DNA from: Prevotellaceae bacterium
Lineage (GTDB): Bacteria; Bacteroidota; Bacteroidia; Bacteroidales; Paludibacteraceae
Assembly (NCBI GenBank): GCA_031271465.1
Contig: JAISVR010000021.1
Location: 1 to 52,249 of the forward strand
Length of the DNA stretch: 52,249 nucleotides
Direction of reading: 5' to 3'
The translations under genes and the position numbers were made by a program. Every line of letters begins with the position of its first letter. Position 1 is the stretch's first letter. The notes under the pieces were generated by a model. The model was not told the origin of the DNA, searched no databases, and worked only from the letters and a program-made list of their open reading frames with translations. Below are positions 41,082 through 50,713 of the stretch, in pieces.

Positions 41082-42401
41082 TTAAGTTGTTAATTCATAA
41101 ATACTTCCTGCTCCCAATCCGCTATTTTTAAGAATTTTATGTGTTTCTGCTAATTCTGTCAAATCTCTTGTGGCAGTGGGTTTTGATACTGAATTTAATT
41201 GCTGATATTCTGCATTCGTGATTTTTCCTTTTTCTTTCACATACAATACGGCTTTTATTTGCCTTTCATTTAACCCTAATTTTTGCAGTTGTTCTGCCGT
41301 AAATCTGTCTTTGAAAAGCGTTACAATAAAACCGCCTTCTTTTTCTTGCAATTCAGGTGTTGGCAGTCCTGCTGCTTTACTGGAATTGATAATCTTCATA
41401 ATGCCGCTACCCCACGAATCAATATAACCGCCAAGAAAACACGCTCCTGCAAGTATCGGGTTGCGCGGGTGCGAAGAATGAGATTGTGTAAGTTGTGGCA
41501 AGGTAATGGTTGCAGGCAAGCCGCCATCGTTCCACACAAACATCTTATTATCGTACACGCGAATTTGCGTTGGTGCACCCATATAATTGCGGTGTATCAA
41601 TGCGTTCAAAAGCATTTCACGAAGTGCGGGTATGGGATATTCGAGTGTTTCAATGCGATTCATTCCCTCAAATGAAATGTTGCGTATCAAAAATTTGTGG
41701 TCGAGTGAGCGCAAAACCTTGTCTAACACTTGAATAAGGTTACCTTCTTCCGTTTCTTGAAAACGGATTGTAAAATCGTCGTCATCAAATTTGCCGATTT
41801 TGACAAAGATATTCGGGTAAAAACTACCCGGGTCTTTTCCGAACAAAACAATCGCGGCGCGTTTGATTTGTCCGTTTTTGGTTAAACGAAGTTTTTCCAA
41901 AAGTTCGGGTGTAGAAAGTCCGTCAATGTCAGGTAAACGCCCAGCTTCTTCGGCTTTTCGCAGGAAAATTTTAATTGTTTTCTCGTCAATGTCGTCAAAT
42001 GCAGCACGGGTTTCTATCACATCATCCCAAGTATGACCTGCTCGTTTCAGCAAAAATTCATTTAAAGCTGCGCCTGTTAATTCCTGTTTTACGCTACCAC
42101 TACGGAAATAATACCTGCCTCGTAGGGAAATGGGAACGGAGTAAGGTTGTACTACTATTTCGATAAAGTGTTTATCGTCTTCCTGCAAAAGATTGACTTC
42201 GGCGGTTATTCCCAAGTTGTTTTTGATTTTATTGGGGATTTCGTCCATTAGCTTTTTGTAATCTTCTACGCCAATGACTGCACCGGCATCGTCTTTGCCG
42301 ATATAGATTTTTCCGCCTTGTGCGTTGGCAAATCCACAAATCCATTTCAGGTAGTCGTCGTGCCACGAGGATTTGTATTCTATGTTTTGTTTTTCGGGCA
42401 T
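41082..42401 (-). CDS. AlbA_2 / HATPase (Schlafen-like) DNA-binding protein
   Basis: A 439-residue protein of the COG2865 type. Residues about 1-120 are an AlbA_2 (divergent AAA_4, Schlafen-like) domain: NIEYKSSWHDDYLKWICGFA, GGKIYIGKDDAGAVIGV and RGRYYFRSGSVKQELT. Residues about 230-360 carry a GHKL-type HATPase_c_4 region (LREMLLNALIHRNY, WGSGIMKIINSSKAAG). The C-terminal 70 residues form a winged helix (LNERQIKAVLYVKEKGKITN). Schlafen-core proteins in animals cleave tRNA, and bacterial relatives occur as regulators and in defence islands; the activity here is unknown. The gene begins 30 bp after the helicase-PIN stop and is probably the last gene of that operon, followed by a terminator. 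It could be an independent accessory gene. Confidence 0.85.
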   Translation of the reverse strand: MPEKQNIEYKSSWHDDYLKWICGFANAQGGKIYIGKDDAGAVIGVEDYKKLMDEIPNKIKNNLGITAEVNLLQEDDKHFIEIVVQPYSVPISLRGRYYFRSGSVKQELTGAALNEFLLKRAGHTWDDVIETRAAFDDIDEKTIKIFLRKAEEAGRLPDIDGLSTPELLEKLRLTKNGQIKRAAIVLFGKDPGSFYPNIFVKIGKFDDDDFTIRFQETEEGNLIQVLDKVLRSLDHKFLIRNISFEGMNRIETLEYPIPALREMLLNALIHRNYMGAPTQIRVYDNKMFVWNDGGLPATITLPQLTQSHSSHPRNPILAGACFLGGYIDSWGSGIMKIINSSKAAGLPTPELQEKEGGFIVTLFKDRFTAEQLQKLGLNERQIKAVLYVKEKGKITNAEYQQLNSVSKPTATRDLTELAETHKILKNSGLGAGSIYELTT

Positions 42402-42431
42402 AATATATTGAGGTTTAATTTTATATCTAAT

Positions 42432-44726
42432 TTATCTTGATTGTTTTAAAAATTCTTTGAGTGTTATTGTTGTAATATTTAATCCTTTGGCTTTTATCTG
42501 CAATCCATTGTCAGAGGTAAGTAGTATTGGATTTTCATTGTTGTACTTCAATGCGACAGAAAGTATAAAATTGTCAGGCGACCTTTTATTGAAATCAATA
42601 GGCAATAAAGACAAATCGGCAATTTCTAATTTAATCTCTCTTTTGTCAATATTTGTGTTGATTGATTTTAACGCCTTTTGCACATTTGTTTTTCCTTGGT
42701 CGTCTAATGTGCTTTTCAGTTTATCCAACTCGTCGAGTACTTTTGCCGAAAGAATAACCGCATAATTCTTTCCTATTTTTGATATAATTTCGGGATATTC
42801 TACAAATGCGTTAGTGTCAATAATGTAGAGATTTTTTTTATCTTTTCGGATTTCTTTTTTAGTTTTTTCAAATTGAGAAACATCTATTTTTCCGATAACC
42901 TTTAATTTAATCCCTGTAGCAGATGATAAATTTCCTATTTCATTTTCTTTATCATTTTGACTACTTGCTTCTATTACATTTCTTTTTATCTCTTTTGTTT
43001 CTGATGATAAATGAAACGAAAATTCACTTTTCAATTTTGAGAGATATTGAGCTACTTCGCTCGGCAAACTTACAATTCTATCAAAATCTTGTTCAACTAA
43101 AATAAATGTGCTTTTTTTCGCTCGGCTTGTTGCTACATTAAATCTATTAGAATTAAATGAAAATGAACTTGATTTAGGAATTACATAGAAGCAATAATCC
43201 ACATCTAACCCTTGAACTCTATCGACTGTTTCAATCAGAAAATTTCGATTGTTTGTTTTTGATTTTAGATTTTGCTGAAAGTAAGTAAGTGTTTCTATAT
43301 ATGGAGTTAATACAGCTATTGTATTATGTTTCAATAAGGATAATTCATTAATGGCATTTATTATAAAATCATCCATTAAATGAAGTAAATTCTCTTTATC
43401 ATTTGGAAATAGTATTAACGAGGGACCTCCATCAATTTGCATATAACTTGATAGTGTTGGCAATCTTTCAAAATCTTCTTTAATATCCTTGAATAAGGAT
43501 TTTGATTGGATTGTATTTTCGTAAAAACAGTTTGTATATTTTGTTGAGCGTTCTGTTAGTCTTCGGGTTTCTATTTTCCTTTTAAAGACGAAACTATCTA
43601 CTTGACTTAGAGTATCCATCCCATTGATAAGTTCTTTAATATTCGGAAAAATATTGAAATTCTTATTTGTAACGATTGGAATAATTTGTTTAGGGTCGCC
43701 AACAACAATTACTTTTTTGCCAACCTTGGTAGCTGCGGCAATCGTTGTAAGAAATGCCTGAGAAGCCTCTTCTACAATTACATAATCATAAGTTTGGGTT
43801 TGAGATTGCCATATTTTTGAAAATTGATAATATGTCGTTAGAGTTAAATGTCCTTTTGATGGAACAAGTTCTTTTGCATTAAACAAATGAGGGAATTTGT
43901 TTCTCTCATCAATAGACAAAGGCAGTTTTGAAACTCTTTTTTCTTCAAATAGTTCATCGAAAAAAGGCTTTTCGCAAACCTCAACAGTTGCCTTATTTGT
44001 GAGTGCAGTAATTAAAACAGAATTTCCATCAAGCACTAAACGAGATGCAACATCAGCAATCTGATGTGTTTTTCCTGTTCCCGGAGGACCTTGAAAAAGA
44101 TAAACCACTGAATTTTGGACATCGTCTATTATTGATTGTGCAATGTCAATTTCTTCGGTCAGTAATATTGGCTGTCTGGATTTATTCAAATCATACTGAA
44201 AATTTAATATTTTACTCCAAATCGAATTTTCATTTTTGTCGAAAGATTCACTAAATTCTTTTAGATTTTGCAAGTATTCAAAAGGCGGAATTGTGGGACC
44301 AAATGCAATAATCTGATTATATTGAAGATTTTCAACAAATTCAGATTCCATTTCTCGCAACAACACAGTTATCCAACCTTCTCTTTTTGATGGAATAAAA
44401 TCTACAATTTTTGTTTCTGTTCTATTTCGGTCTTTAAGTAAATCAGCGTAAATTACATTTCCCCAAGTGGCAGGTCTTTCCATTCCTGCTTTAAGAGTAA
44501 AACAATTCATTTTTTGGTCTAAGCGTGGCGAATGGTAGCCTTCGCCAGTAGGTATATCAACAAATACATTTCCTCGTTTTTCATCAATGCCTTTGTATTG
44601 CCCTACATACACAGTTCCGTTCTGAAAAAGCGAAAAGCCTGTTGAGTTGAATGTTTTTTTTACAGAAAATTCAAGTTCTCGAAGTTCCTCTGCATAAAAC
44701 TTTATCTGATTTTCTTTTGTAACCAT
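42432..44726 (-). CDS. SF1 UPF1/Dna2-like helicase fused to a PIN nuclease domain
   Basis: A 764-residue protein. Residues 1-190 are an uncharacterised N-terminal region. The SF1 helicase core has Walker A QGPPGTGKTHQIA (213-220), motif Ia TNKATVEV, Walker B VIVEEASQA (EEAS 319-322), motif III VVGDPKQIIPI, and motifs V-VI ETVDRVQGLDVDY and FNVATSRAKKSTF. After a linker rich in Lys/Glu, residues about 631-764 form a PIN domain with acidic residues in YIIDTNAFVEYP (D637), VLDELDKL (E666), RSPDNFIL (D718) and LLTSDNGLQ (D739), resembling the PIN part of PhoH2-type proteins. An RNA- or DNA-translocating nuclease is the natural reading. It starts 8 bp after the large ATPase gene, so the two are translated together. 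I know of no described defence system with this exact fusion. Confidence 0.88.
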   Translation of the reverse strand: MVTKENQIKFYAEELRELEFSVKKTFNSTGFSLFQNGTVYVGQYKGIDEKRGNVFVDIPTGEGYHSPRLDQKMNCFTLKAGMERPATWGNVIYADLLKDRNRTETKIVDFIPSKREGWITVLLREMESEFVENLQYNQIIAFGPTIPPFEYLQNLKEFSESFDKNENSIWSKILNFQYDLNKSRQPILLTEEIDIAQSIIDDVQNSVVYLFQGPPGTGKTHQIADVASRLVLDGNSVLITALTNKATVEVCEKPFFDELFEEKRVSKLPLSIDERNKFPHLFNAKELVPSKGHLTLTTYYQFSKIWQSQTQTYDYVIVEEASQAFLTTIAAATKVGKKVIVVGDPKQIIPIVTNKNFNIFPNIKELINGMDTLSQVDSFVFKRKIETRRLTERSTKYTNCFYENTIQSKSLFKDIKEDFERLPTLSSYMQIDGGPSLILFPNDKENLLHLMDDFIINAINELSLLKHNTIAVLTPYIETLTYFQQNLKSKTNNRNFLIETVDRVQGLDVDYCFYVIPKSSSFSFNSNRFNVATSRAKKSTFILVEQDFDRIVSLPSEVAQYLSKLKSEFSFHLSSETKEIKRNVIEASSQNDKENEIGNLSSATGIKLKVIGKIDVSQFEKTKKEIRKDKKNLYIIDTNAFVEYPEIISKIGKNYAVILSAKVLDELDKLKSTLDDQGKTNVQKALKSINTNIDKREIKLEIADLSLLPIDFNKRSPDNFILSVALKYNNENPILLTSDNGLQIKAKGLNITTITLKEFLKQSR

Positions 44727-44734
44727 TGCTATTG

Positions 44735-47700
44735 TTAAAAATTGAAATTATCATCACTTATAGCCACATCTGTTTCTTGTATGTTTTTTTCTTTCCTCAA
44801 TTGAGAAAACAAATCTCTTTTCATTTTTTCGCTTGTAACCAAAATCAAATGAGATTCAGATTCTAAAGCGTCAAAAACATCATCTATTTCTGTTGTCTGC
44901 TTGCTGTTAGGTACTCTAAATAACACATTTTCTGCAAGTTCATCTTCCAATAATTCTAATCTATTTTTGAATAATCTCGGACTATTGCCGGGGTATATTA
45001 CAACTAAATGCGTATCGTGGTTTTCAAGCATCTCCCAATGTTCTTTGTCTAAATACAACAAGCCACCTTTTGCACTGCGAACAATGCACTTCACGGGATT
45101 TCCATCAGGGTCTTTAATGTTTGTCAAAGCCGCACCATTGCTATTTATATTAAAAATATTATAACCTTCTTCTTCAAGAAAATAAACAGCGTGAGTTTTT
45201 GCATTTGCACTTTCTTCTTTTTGTTTTTCGTGCGAAATTCCCAATCTGTCTTGCAAAAGCCTATCTATACTTTCTTTGTATTGAAAAGAATCCTCATCAA
45301 GCAGCGATTCATTTTGGAGCGTTTTATAGTGCCAATTTTTCAATTTCTCCAAAATATTATTGGGGAAAGATGTAGGCAAATTATTTAAAACATCTGTTTT
45401 TAAAATTTGGGAAACATAATATTTATTGTCTATTTTAACTTTTAAGTCGGCTGTGTTAGTGCTGATTATTATGTTATTATATGTTTGCTTGTATGGAATT
45501 TCATTACCACCATAAATATATATAGGATATTGAGTAAAGAGTTCCCATTTTTGATAAAATGCTTCGTTCCACAATTTAGAATTTTTCTCCAACAAGTCAG
45601 TATCGACACTTGATATTAGATTTATTTCTCCCTTATTTTTGAAATGACTTAATTGATTGCCACAACTATCATCTACAAATATGATTTGTTCATTTCCTTT
45701 TGATAAAATATTGAAAATTTCAAAAGACAGTTCTTCTCCTTTGTTCAGTACATACAACTTGCTATCTACACTAATAGGTTTAACTGTGTAATGCCTATTT
45801 TTCTCTTTGTTAATAGATTCAATGATTGGAATATAAATAATTTTGTTGCTTTCAAGTCTTACAGAATTATTGATTAACTTAATCAAATCTATATTGTCTG
45901 TAATTTTTTGCGAACTGTATTTTGACAACCACAATATTGTATTCCAAACTAATTGTTCGTTATTTTTCGTTTCTTCATAATAACGAATGACTGTATTTTT
46001 GTCATAATTGTCTGAAATAACAGACTTTCTTAAATTAACTATCGAACTATTATTACCATTATAGCCAAGTTTAGAAATAAAAGCAAGCCTTTTTATCGAA
46101 TCCACATTTACCCATTCTTCAAGCCACTGTGGTAAGAACTCTGATTCTACCGCCCAATTTTTATCAACACAATTTTTTATTTGCAGGTCAATAAAATCAA
46201 ATCCTGACAATGAAATCAAATCAATACTTAGAACTATGTCGAGAAATTGTTTATATGACAATTGTAAGATATTTTCATTTTGATTAGTATTCCAATAATC
46301 ATCAAAATGTTTCTTTGTCCATTTTTTTTGACCTCCGTTGTTATTAAATAATATTTGATATACAACCTGATAAACAGAATAATAAATTGATGATTCGGCT
46401 TCAATTTTTGAATTGATTTCATCAAAAGTCATTCTTCTTGTTTTGAAAATCAGGTTGCGTAATTTTTCTTTTTCTTTGATTGACACAAAGGATTCAACTA
46501 AATTTTCTAAAACATCGGATTCGCCCTTAAATTCTTCAAGCACATCGGAAAGTTTTAATATTTTCTTTTCGTCTCCTTTTCCAAATTGAATAATATTGCT
46601 TAAATCATACTCACTTAATGGGTTTTTATTGATTGTAATTTTGCCTCGAAGATTGTCAATGACAGATTGAATTTCAGTTGGAATCGCATCTATATCTTCT
46701 ACTTTTTTAATTAAAGTATTTAAGAGAATATGCTCCGGTGAATTTGAATTATACTCTGTTTTGTCATTTAAACAAAACTCTTTAAGATTGAAAACAAAAC
46801 TATCAATATAATTTACAACAGCATTAGGAGCAATACAAGACATCAACTTTGGGTCGTAAGATTTAGAATTGATAATTGCTTTTAGTAACTTATCGCCCTG
46901 TAGCAATCCTATTTTATTTCTATCATCGCTACATAAGGCTTTGTCTAATTCTGAAAATGATTTTTTCAATTCGTCATTTTCTGTTATGTAAGATTTTAGA
47001 GATGAATCCGCTCCGTCATATATCTGCACATTTTCTACTGTTTTTATCGACCAATTACCGTCAAGAGATGTCACCAATGTATATTTTTCAAAAAAATCAT
47101 TGTTCACCCCGCCTTCTTCCAACCAATCTAACAAAATATTGGCTGTTATTGTATTGAGATTACATATTTTTGTCCAATCATCAATTTTAGCGTTATCAGT
47201 TTTTAATTTAAAAAGACTAACCAATTCTCCACATTCTTTGAGAGGTAGAGTTTTTAATGCAGATTTGTGCAAAACATATTTTATCGTCTGATAATCATCA
47301 ATAGACATTGTATTAAACGCATCAGACCAAAACACCTTTTCATTACTCCAAAATCGAAATTCATCGTTGATGTATAGCCAAGAAATTGAAGCCCATTGAC
47401 TTTGTAATATTTCTTCACTTTCTTCTTTCCAGCTAAAAACCTTTTTTATATCCTTGATATACTCGTTAATGTTTTGAGAATTAAAGAACTTTGACCATTC
47501 TTCAAATAGGTGTTTTTTTAAAATAAACGATGTGAAAACTTTGTTTTGATGAATTAACTTTTTTTTCAGTGCATCTGGGAGTGCATTATATTCGTTTTCT
47601 GAAATTCTAAATTGTAATATTGAGTTTACTCCTGCAATATTATGTCGATTTAATAATTGATGAAGTGGTCTTGGAGTTCCTTTTTCATCAACAAACAATT

Positions 47701-50380
47701 TGAGTTCGTCAAAATATTTTGTTGCGCCAATTCCTCGCATAAATTCGCTATTCTGCAAAAAATCAATCAATTTTATTTTTACAGATGCTTCAAGTTTCGG
47801 GATATTGTTGTTAATCGCTATTCTCTCATAGGCTAACGCATTATTGTTGATATATCCATTATTTGCAAGCAAATAATGGTTGATATTTTTGTATTTTTCA
47901 AGTTGCAAGTCTATGGTATTATAGCCTAAATCTTTAATCAAATTTTCATACAAGATAGTATTTTGGTTAATCACCCACGCATCAGACTCATTGAGTAAAA
48001 CATCAATAGAGAACAAAGTACTATTATGAACAATAAATGGTATTTTGCCAAAATCACTCGGCATATGTTCGGCTAATTTATTTAGCCAATCCAACAATTC
48101 CAATTTATCATATAGAGATTTCTTTGCAATAATCTCTCCTAAGCGTTGGCACAATTCAGGTGTAATGCTTTTTGCCAATTCTTCCAAATTTACAATTTCC
48201 ACATCGAGATATTTGTAGATTTTCAAATATTTCACATCTAATTCTGAATGAGGCAATCGTTTTTTTGTTTCAATTATTTCATAAAACACTTCGACCCCAA
48301 ACATTTCAACAATCCCAGAATCATCAATTATTGTTTGAGAAATTAACTGTGGCTCGTTTAAGTCATTTACTACTATCGGTTTATTATTTAATTCTTCCTG
48401 ATACTTCTTGTTGTAACTATTGATGATTTGCTGTGCTGTATCATCATCGGGGATATAATTTTTAAGCAGTAAAGAAAGATAGGAGTTATAAGTCTGTTGA
48501 TTTTTAGAAAATCTTTCAGCCAAAACACATAATGTTTCAATGTGTTTTTCTGCCACCTTAATCATAATATACTTATTCCAAGGGTTGTCCCCTTGTATTT
48601 TTTGACGGTCGGAAGAAGGCACAAAATCAGCGTTTACCAAAAATGGCAATTGAAATCTCGTATCTTCCATTGGGAGATATGTGAACAAACTCGAATATTT
48701 TGGAATACTCTTGATATATTGCAGTTCGGGTAAAATTTTCCCATTTTCCAAAGCAATACCAAACGAAATTTCTGTTTCTTTGGCAGAAGCGAGTTTTGGA
48801 GGGATTGTTTCTATTTCGTTACCCTCTAAATCTGTAAAATAATAGGTTATTTCGTTGTAATCATTAGTTTTAGACCGCTTTATTAAACCTATATCCAATT
48901 GTGCAAAAGATTCATCTGAAATTTCAACATCAAATATTTGCTTTGTATAGCAATACAATTCTTTAATTTGTTCCTTTTTATAATCAATTTTGGACTTTTC
49001 AATTTCGATTATTTCGTTATTATCTCTCCGTATAACAGTAACGCCATTCTTGGGAGACCTAAATTTAGATGTATTCCTAAGAAACAATAAAAATTGAGGG
49101 CGTTTAGTTATATCATCAATTGCAGCCTTGTATTCTTCAATATTTCTTTTCCCAAGTTTAAGTGCAAACTGAACAGGATTGTTGAAATTATTGAAGTTGC
49201 TATTGTTAAATTCATTTGGCAAATTATCTTGCCAAATAGGTATTACCTGCCAAGGAATGTCAGTTGAACCATTGAAACGCAACTTTTGATTTCGATATTT
49301 CTGTTTGTCCTCTTCTAATAAGTCAGGATATTTTTTATAGCGTTCGCTACTAAAATAAAATTTATCAAAATCATCAAAAAGAGGACTATTCCTCAAAAAA
49401 GCAAATTGATAGCCTCCTGATTTTAGCCAAACCTCCGTACTGTCTGTAAATACAGACTTAAAACCAATGCCCTTATAACCTGTTTTTTTATTATCTCCTC
49501 TTTTTGTGCTTTCTGCCGCACTCGTAATTGCTTCTACATCATCTTTATTAAAAGGAGCTCCATCGTGCATTACGAAAAAATAATCATCTATTATATCAAT
49601 ATGAAATTCAACCTTTTCTTTGCCCGGTGCATCATCTGCATTTTGAAGCAACTCAAAAATCATTCGTTGCTTTGAAGAGTACATTCCCTTGCCAATTTCA
49701 CGCATCAATTTTGCAATCATTGAGTTGGCTTCAGGATTGTTAAGCCTCTCAAAACGCAATCTGATATAATCCTTGTATGGGTTGTTTTCTAATGGTTTAA
49801 TTGTTTTTTGAATTACATTGGGAAGTCGTTTATCGGCACTTCTATTTATTGAAAATGAGTAATGAGCATTTTCTTCTAATGAAATACTTGGAGAAACAAA
49901 TACATCTTGTGATTCTCTGTCTTTTAGTAGAATCTCGCCTGTTTCACTGTGCATTACATTTTTAAATGCTGCAAATTTTTCATCCTTTCTGTTGTAACAA
50001 CCATAATAAATATCGTCTTCGGAAATATCTTCGTTCTTTTCTGCTAAATATTTTTTGATTTTTTCTTGGTCTAATTCGGAAACATTTTTGATTTTAAGAG
50101 AGTAAGGGTTATTTTTACCTTTTGGAGTGTTTGTGTATTCTAATTCGACTTTGTAATAATTGCCACTATTTAATTTCTGCACATCATCATAAGGAAAAGA
50201 AACTCGATTCTCTACAACTTCAATATCATCAAAATTTGGATAAAATAATTTTCTTTTGCTACTCGGATTTACGAAATTATTAAAGTAGCCGCGATTATTA
50301 TTTGTCTTATCCAATATAGCAATGAATGTCAAGTCATTTGATTTCCAATGCTTTTTGAGTTGTTCGATATACTTTTCCAT
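44735..50380 (-). CDS. Giant sacsin-type GHKL ATPase with DUF3883-like C terminus
   Basis: An 1881-residue cytoplasmic protein. Residues about 205-400 are a GHKL (Hsp90/sacsin N-terminal) ATPase: N box FELLQNADDA (242-251), G1 box VMHDGAPF (D273, G274), G2 box TGYKGIGFKSVF (300-311). Hundreds of residues follow with no recognised domain but repeated leucine-rich segments, as in sacsin-like proteins. The C-terminal 150 residues (AVYFLEEEGYNIFNINSNGA ... VKCIVRSAKGGLLYLDKEHWEML ... THLVVIYPG) fit DUF3883, a family related to restriction-endonuclease folds. The ATG at 50380 is chosen because the upstream extension to 50485 translates the XRE gene in another frame. The gene begins 11 bp after the XRE stop. 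Base composition is AT-richer than in the chromosomal genes to the left. Confidence 0.88.
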   Translation of the reverse strand: MEKYIEQLKKHWKSNDLTFIAILDKTNNNRGYFNNFVNPSSKRKLFYPNFDDIEVVENRVSFPYDDVQKLNSGNYYKVELEYTNTPKGKNNPYSLKIKNVSELDQEKIKKYLAEKNEDISEDDIYYGCYNRKDEKFAAFKNVMHSETGEILLKDRESQDVFVSPSISLEENAHYSFSINRSADKRLPNVIQKTIKPLENNPYKDYIRLRFERLNNPEANSMIAKLMREIGKGMYSSKQRMIFELLQNADDAPGKEKVEFHIDIIDDYFFVMHDGAPFNKDDVEAITSAAESTKRGDNKKTGYKGIGFKSVFTDSTEVWLKSGGYQFAFLRNSPLFDDFDKFYFSSERYKKYPDLLEEDKQKYRNQKLRFNGSTDIPWQVIPIWQDNLPNEFNNSNFNNFNNPVQFALKLGKRNIEEYKAAIDDITKRPQFLLFLRNTSKFRSPKNGVTVIRRDNNEIIEIEKSKIDYKKEQIKELYCYTKQIFDVEISDESFAQLDIGLIKRSKTNDYNEITYYFTDLEGNEIETIPPKLASAKETEISFGIALENGKILPELQYIKSIPKYSSLFTYLPMEDTRFQLPFLVNADFVPSSDRQKIQGDNPWNKYIMIKVAEKHIETLCVLAERFSKNQQTYNSYLSLLLKNYIPDDDTAQQIINSYNKKYQEELNNKPIVVNDLNEPQLISQTIIDDSGIVEMFGVEVFYEIIETKKRLPHSELDVKYLKIYKYLDVEIVNLEELAKSITPELCQRLGEIIAKKSLYDKLELLDWLNKLAEHMPSDFGKIPFIVHNSTLFSIDVLLNESDAWVINQNTILYENLIKDLGYNTIDLQLEKYKNINHYLLANNGYINNNALAYERIAINNNIPKLEASVKIKLIDFLQNSEFMRGIGATKYFDELKLFVDEKGTPRPLHQLLNRHNIAGVNSILQFRISENEYNALPDALKKKLIHQNKVFTSFILKKHLFEEWSKFFNSQNINEYIKDIKKVFSWKEESEEILQSQWASISWLYINDEFRFWSNEKVFWSDAFNTMSIDDYQTIKYVLHKSALKTLPLKECGELVSLFKLKTDNAKIDDWTKICNLNTITANILLDWLEEGGVNNDFFEKYTLVTSLDGNWSIKTVENVQIYDGADSSLKSYITENDELKKSFSELDKALCSDDRNKIGLLQGDKLLKAIINSKSYDPKLMSCIAPNAVVNYIDSFVFNLKEFCLNDKTEYNSNSPEHILLNTLIKKVEDIDAIPTEIQSVIDNLRGKITINKNPLSEYDLSNIIQFGKGDEKKILKLSDVLEEFKGESDVLENLVESFVSIKEKEKLRNLIFKTRRMTFDEINSKIEAESSIYYSVYQVVYQILFNNNGGQKKWTKKHFDDYWNTNQNENILQLSYKQFLDIVLSIDLISLSGFDFIDLQIKNCVDKNWAVESEFLPQWLEEWVNVDSIKRLAFISKLGYNGNNSSIVNLRKSVISDNYDKNTVIRYYEETKNNEQLVWNTILWLSKYSSQKITDNIDLIKLINNSVRLESNKIIYIPIIESINKEKNRHYTVKPISVDSKLYVLNKGEELSFEIFNILSKGNEQIIFVDDSCGNQLSHFKNKGEINLISSVDTDLLEKNSKLWNEAFYQKWELFTQYPIYIYGGNEIPYKQTYNNIIISTNTADLKVKIDNKYYVSQILKTDVLNNLPTSFPNNILEKLKNWHYKTLQNESLLDEDSFQYKESIDRLLQDRLGISHEKQKEESANAKTHAVYFLEEEGYNIFNINSNGAALTNIKDPDGNPVKCIVRSAKGGLLYLDKEHWEMLENHDTHLVVIYPGNSPRLFKNRLELLEDELAENVLFRVPNSKQTTEIDDVFDALESESHLILVTSEKMKRDLFSQLRKEKNIQETDVAISDDNFNF

Positions 50381-50391
50381 TTCAATATATT

Positions 50392-50676
50392 TTATCTTTT
50401 CGTGCTTTCTTTTGCAATATTTAACACTTCTTCTGCAATTTCTTTTTCGCTTGCTATTACAGCAACAACTTGGTCGGCAAGCCAAAGTGTCAGAAGTTCG
50501 TTTTTGTCTGCATTTAATAGTTCTGCAATTATAGATAGTTGTTCGCGCTTGGCTTTCCGCTCACCTCTTTCGATTTTGCAATAGGTAGCCGAATCAATAT
50601 CCAATGCTTCCGCTACTTTCCGTTGCGGTAGTTGGCATTGTTCCCTTAACTGTTTTATTCTTTCTGTGAAAGTCAT
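50392..50676 (-). CDS. XRE-family regulator heading the candidate defence operon
   Basis: A 94-residue DNA-binding protein. Residues 5-62 form an XRE helix-turn-helix (RIKQLREQCQLPQRKVAEAL, ATYCKIERGERKAKREQL); the C-terminal helix (NADKNELLTLWLADQVVAVI) is of the kind seen in small regulators beside Bacteroidota restriction-modification and defence genes, comparable to controller proteins. It is the first gene of the minus-strand operon and ends 11 bp before the giant ATPase. A 16-bp perfect palindrome 14 bp ahead of its ATG, and a half-site overlapping the -33 region, are probable autoregulatory operators. Such control would give low basal expression with delayed onset after transfer. Confidence 0.9.
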   Translation of the reverse strand: MTFTERIKQLREQCQLPQRKVAEALDIDSATYCKIERGERKAKREQLSIIAELLNADKNELLTLWLADQVVAVIASEKEIAEEVLNIAKESTKR

Positions 50677-50690
50677 TCGTCTTGAATTTT

Positions 50691-50706
50691 AATTGTCCTG
50701 ACAATT
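50691..50706. promoter_or_regulatory. Palindromic operator of the XRE regulator
   Basis: AATTGTCCTGACAATT, a perfect 7-bp inverted repeat with a CT spacer, between the -7 box and the XRE ATG. A half-site AATTGTC recurs at 50739-50745, overlapping the -33 element. The arrangement is that of an autoregulated XRE/controller gene. Confidence 0.7.
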
Positions 50707-50713
50707 TTAGTCA

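Noticed and set aside
42432-50380. Known systems such as Zorya, Gabija, Hachiman or BREX
   Set aside because: None of their signature proteins (ZorA/B motor, OLD-type GajA, HamA, PglZ/BrxC) is present; the GHKL ATPase and SF1-PIN pair does not fit their composition.
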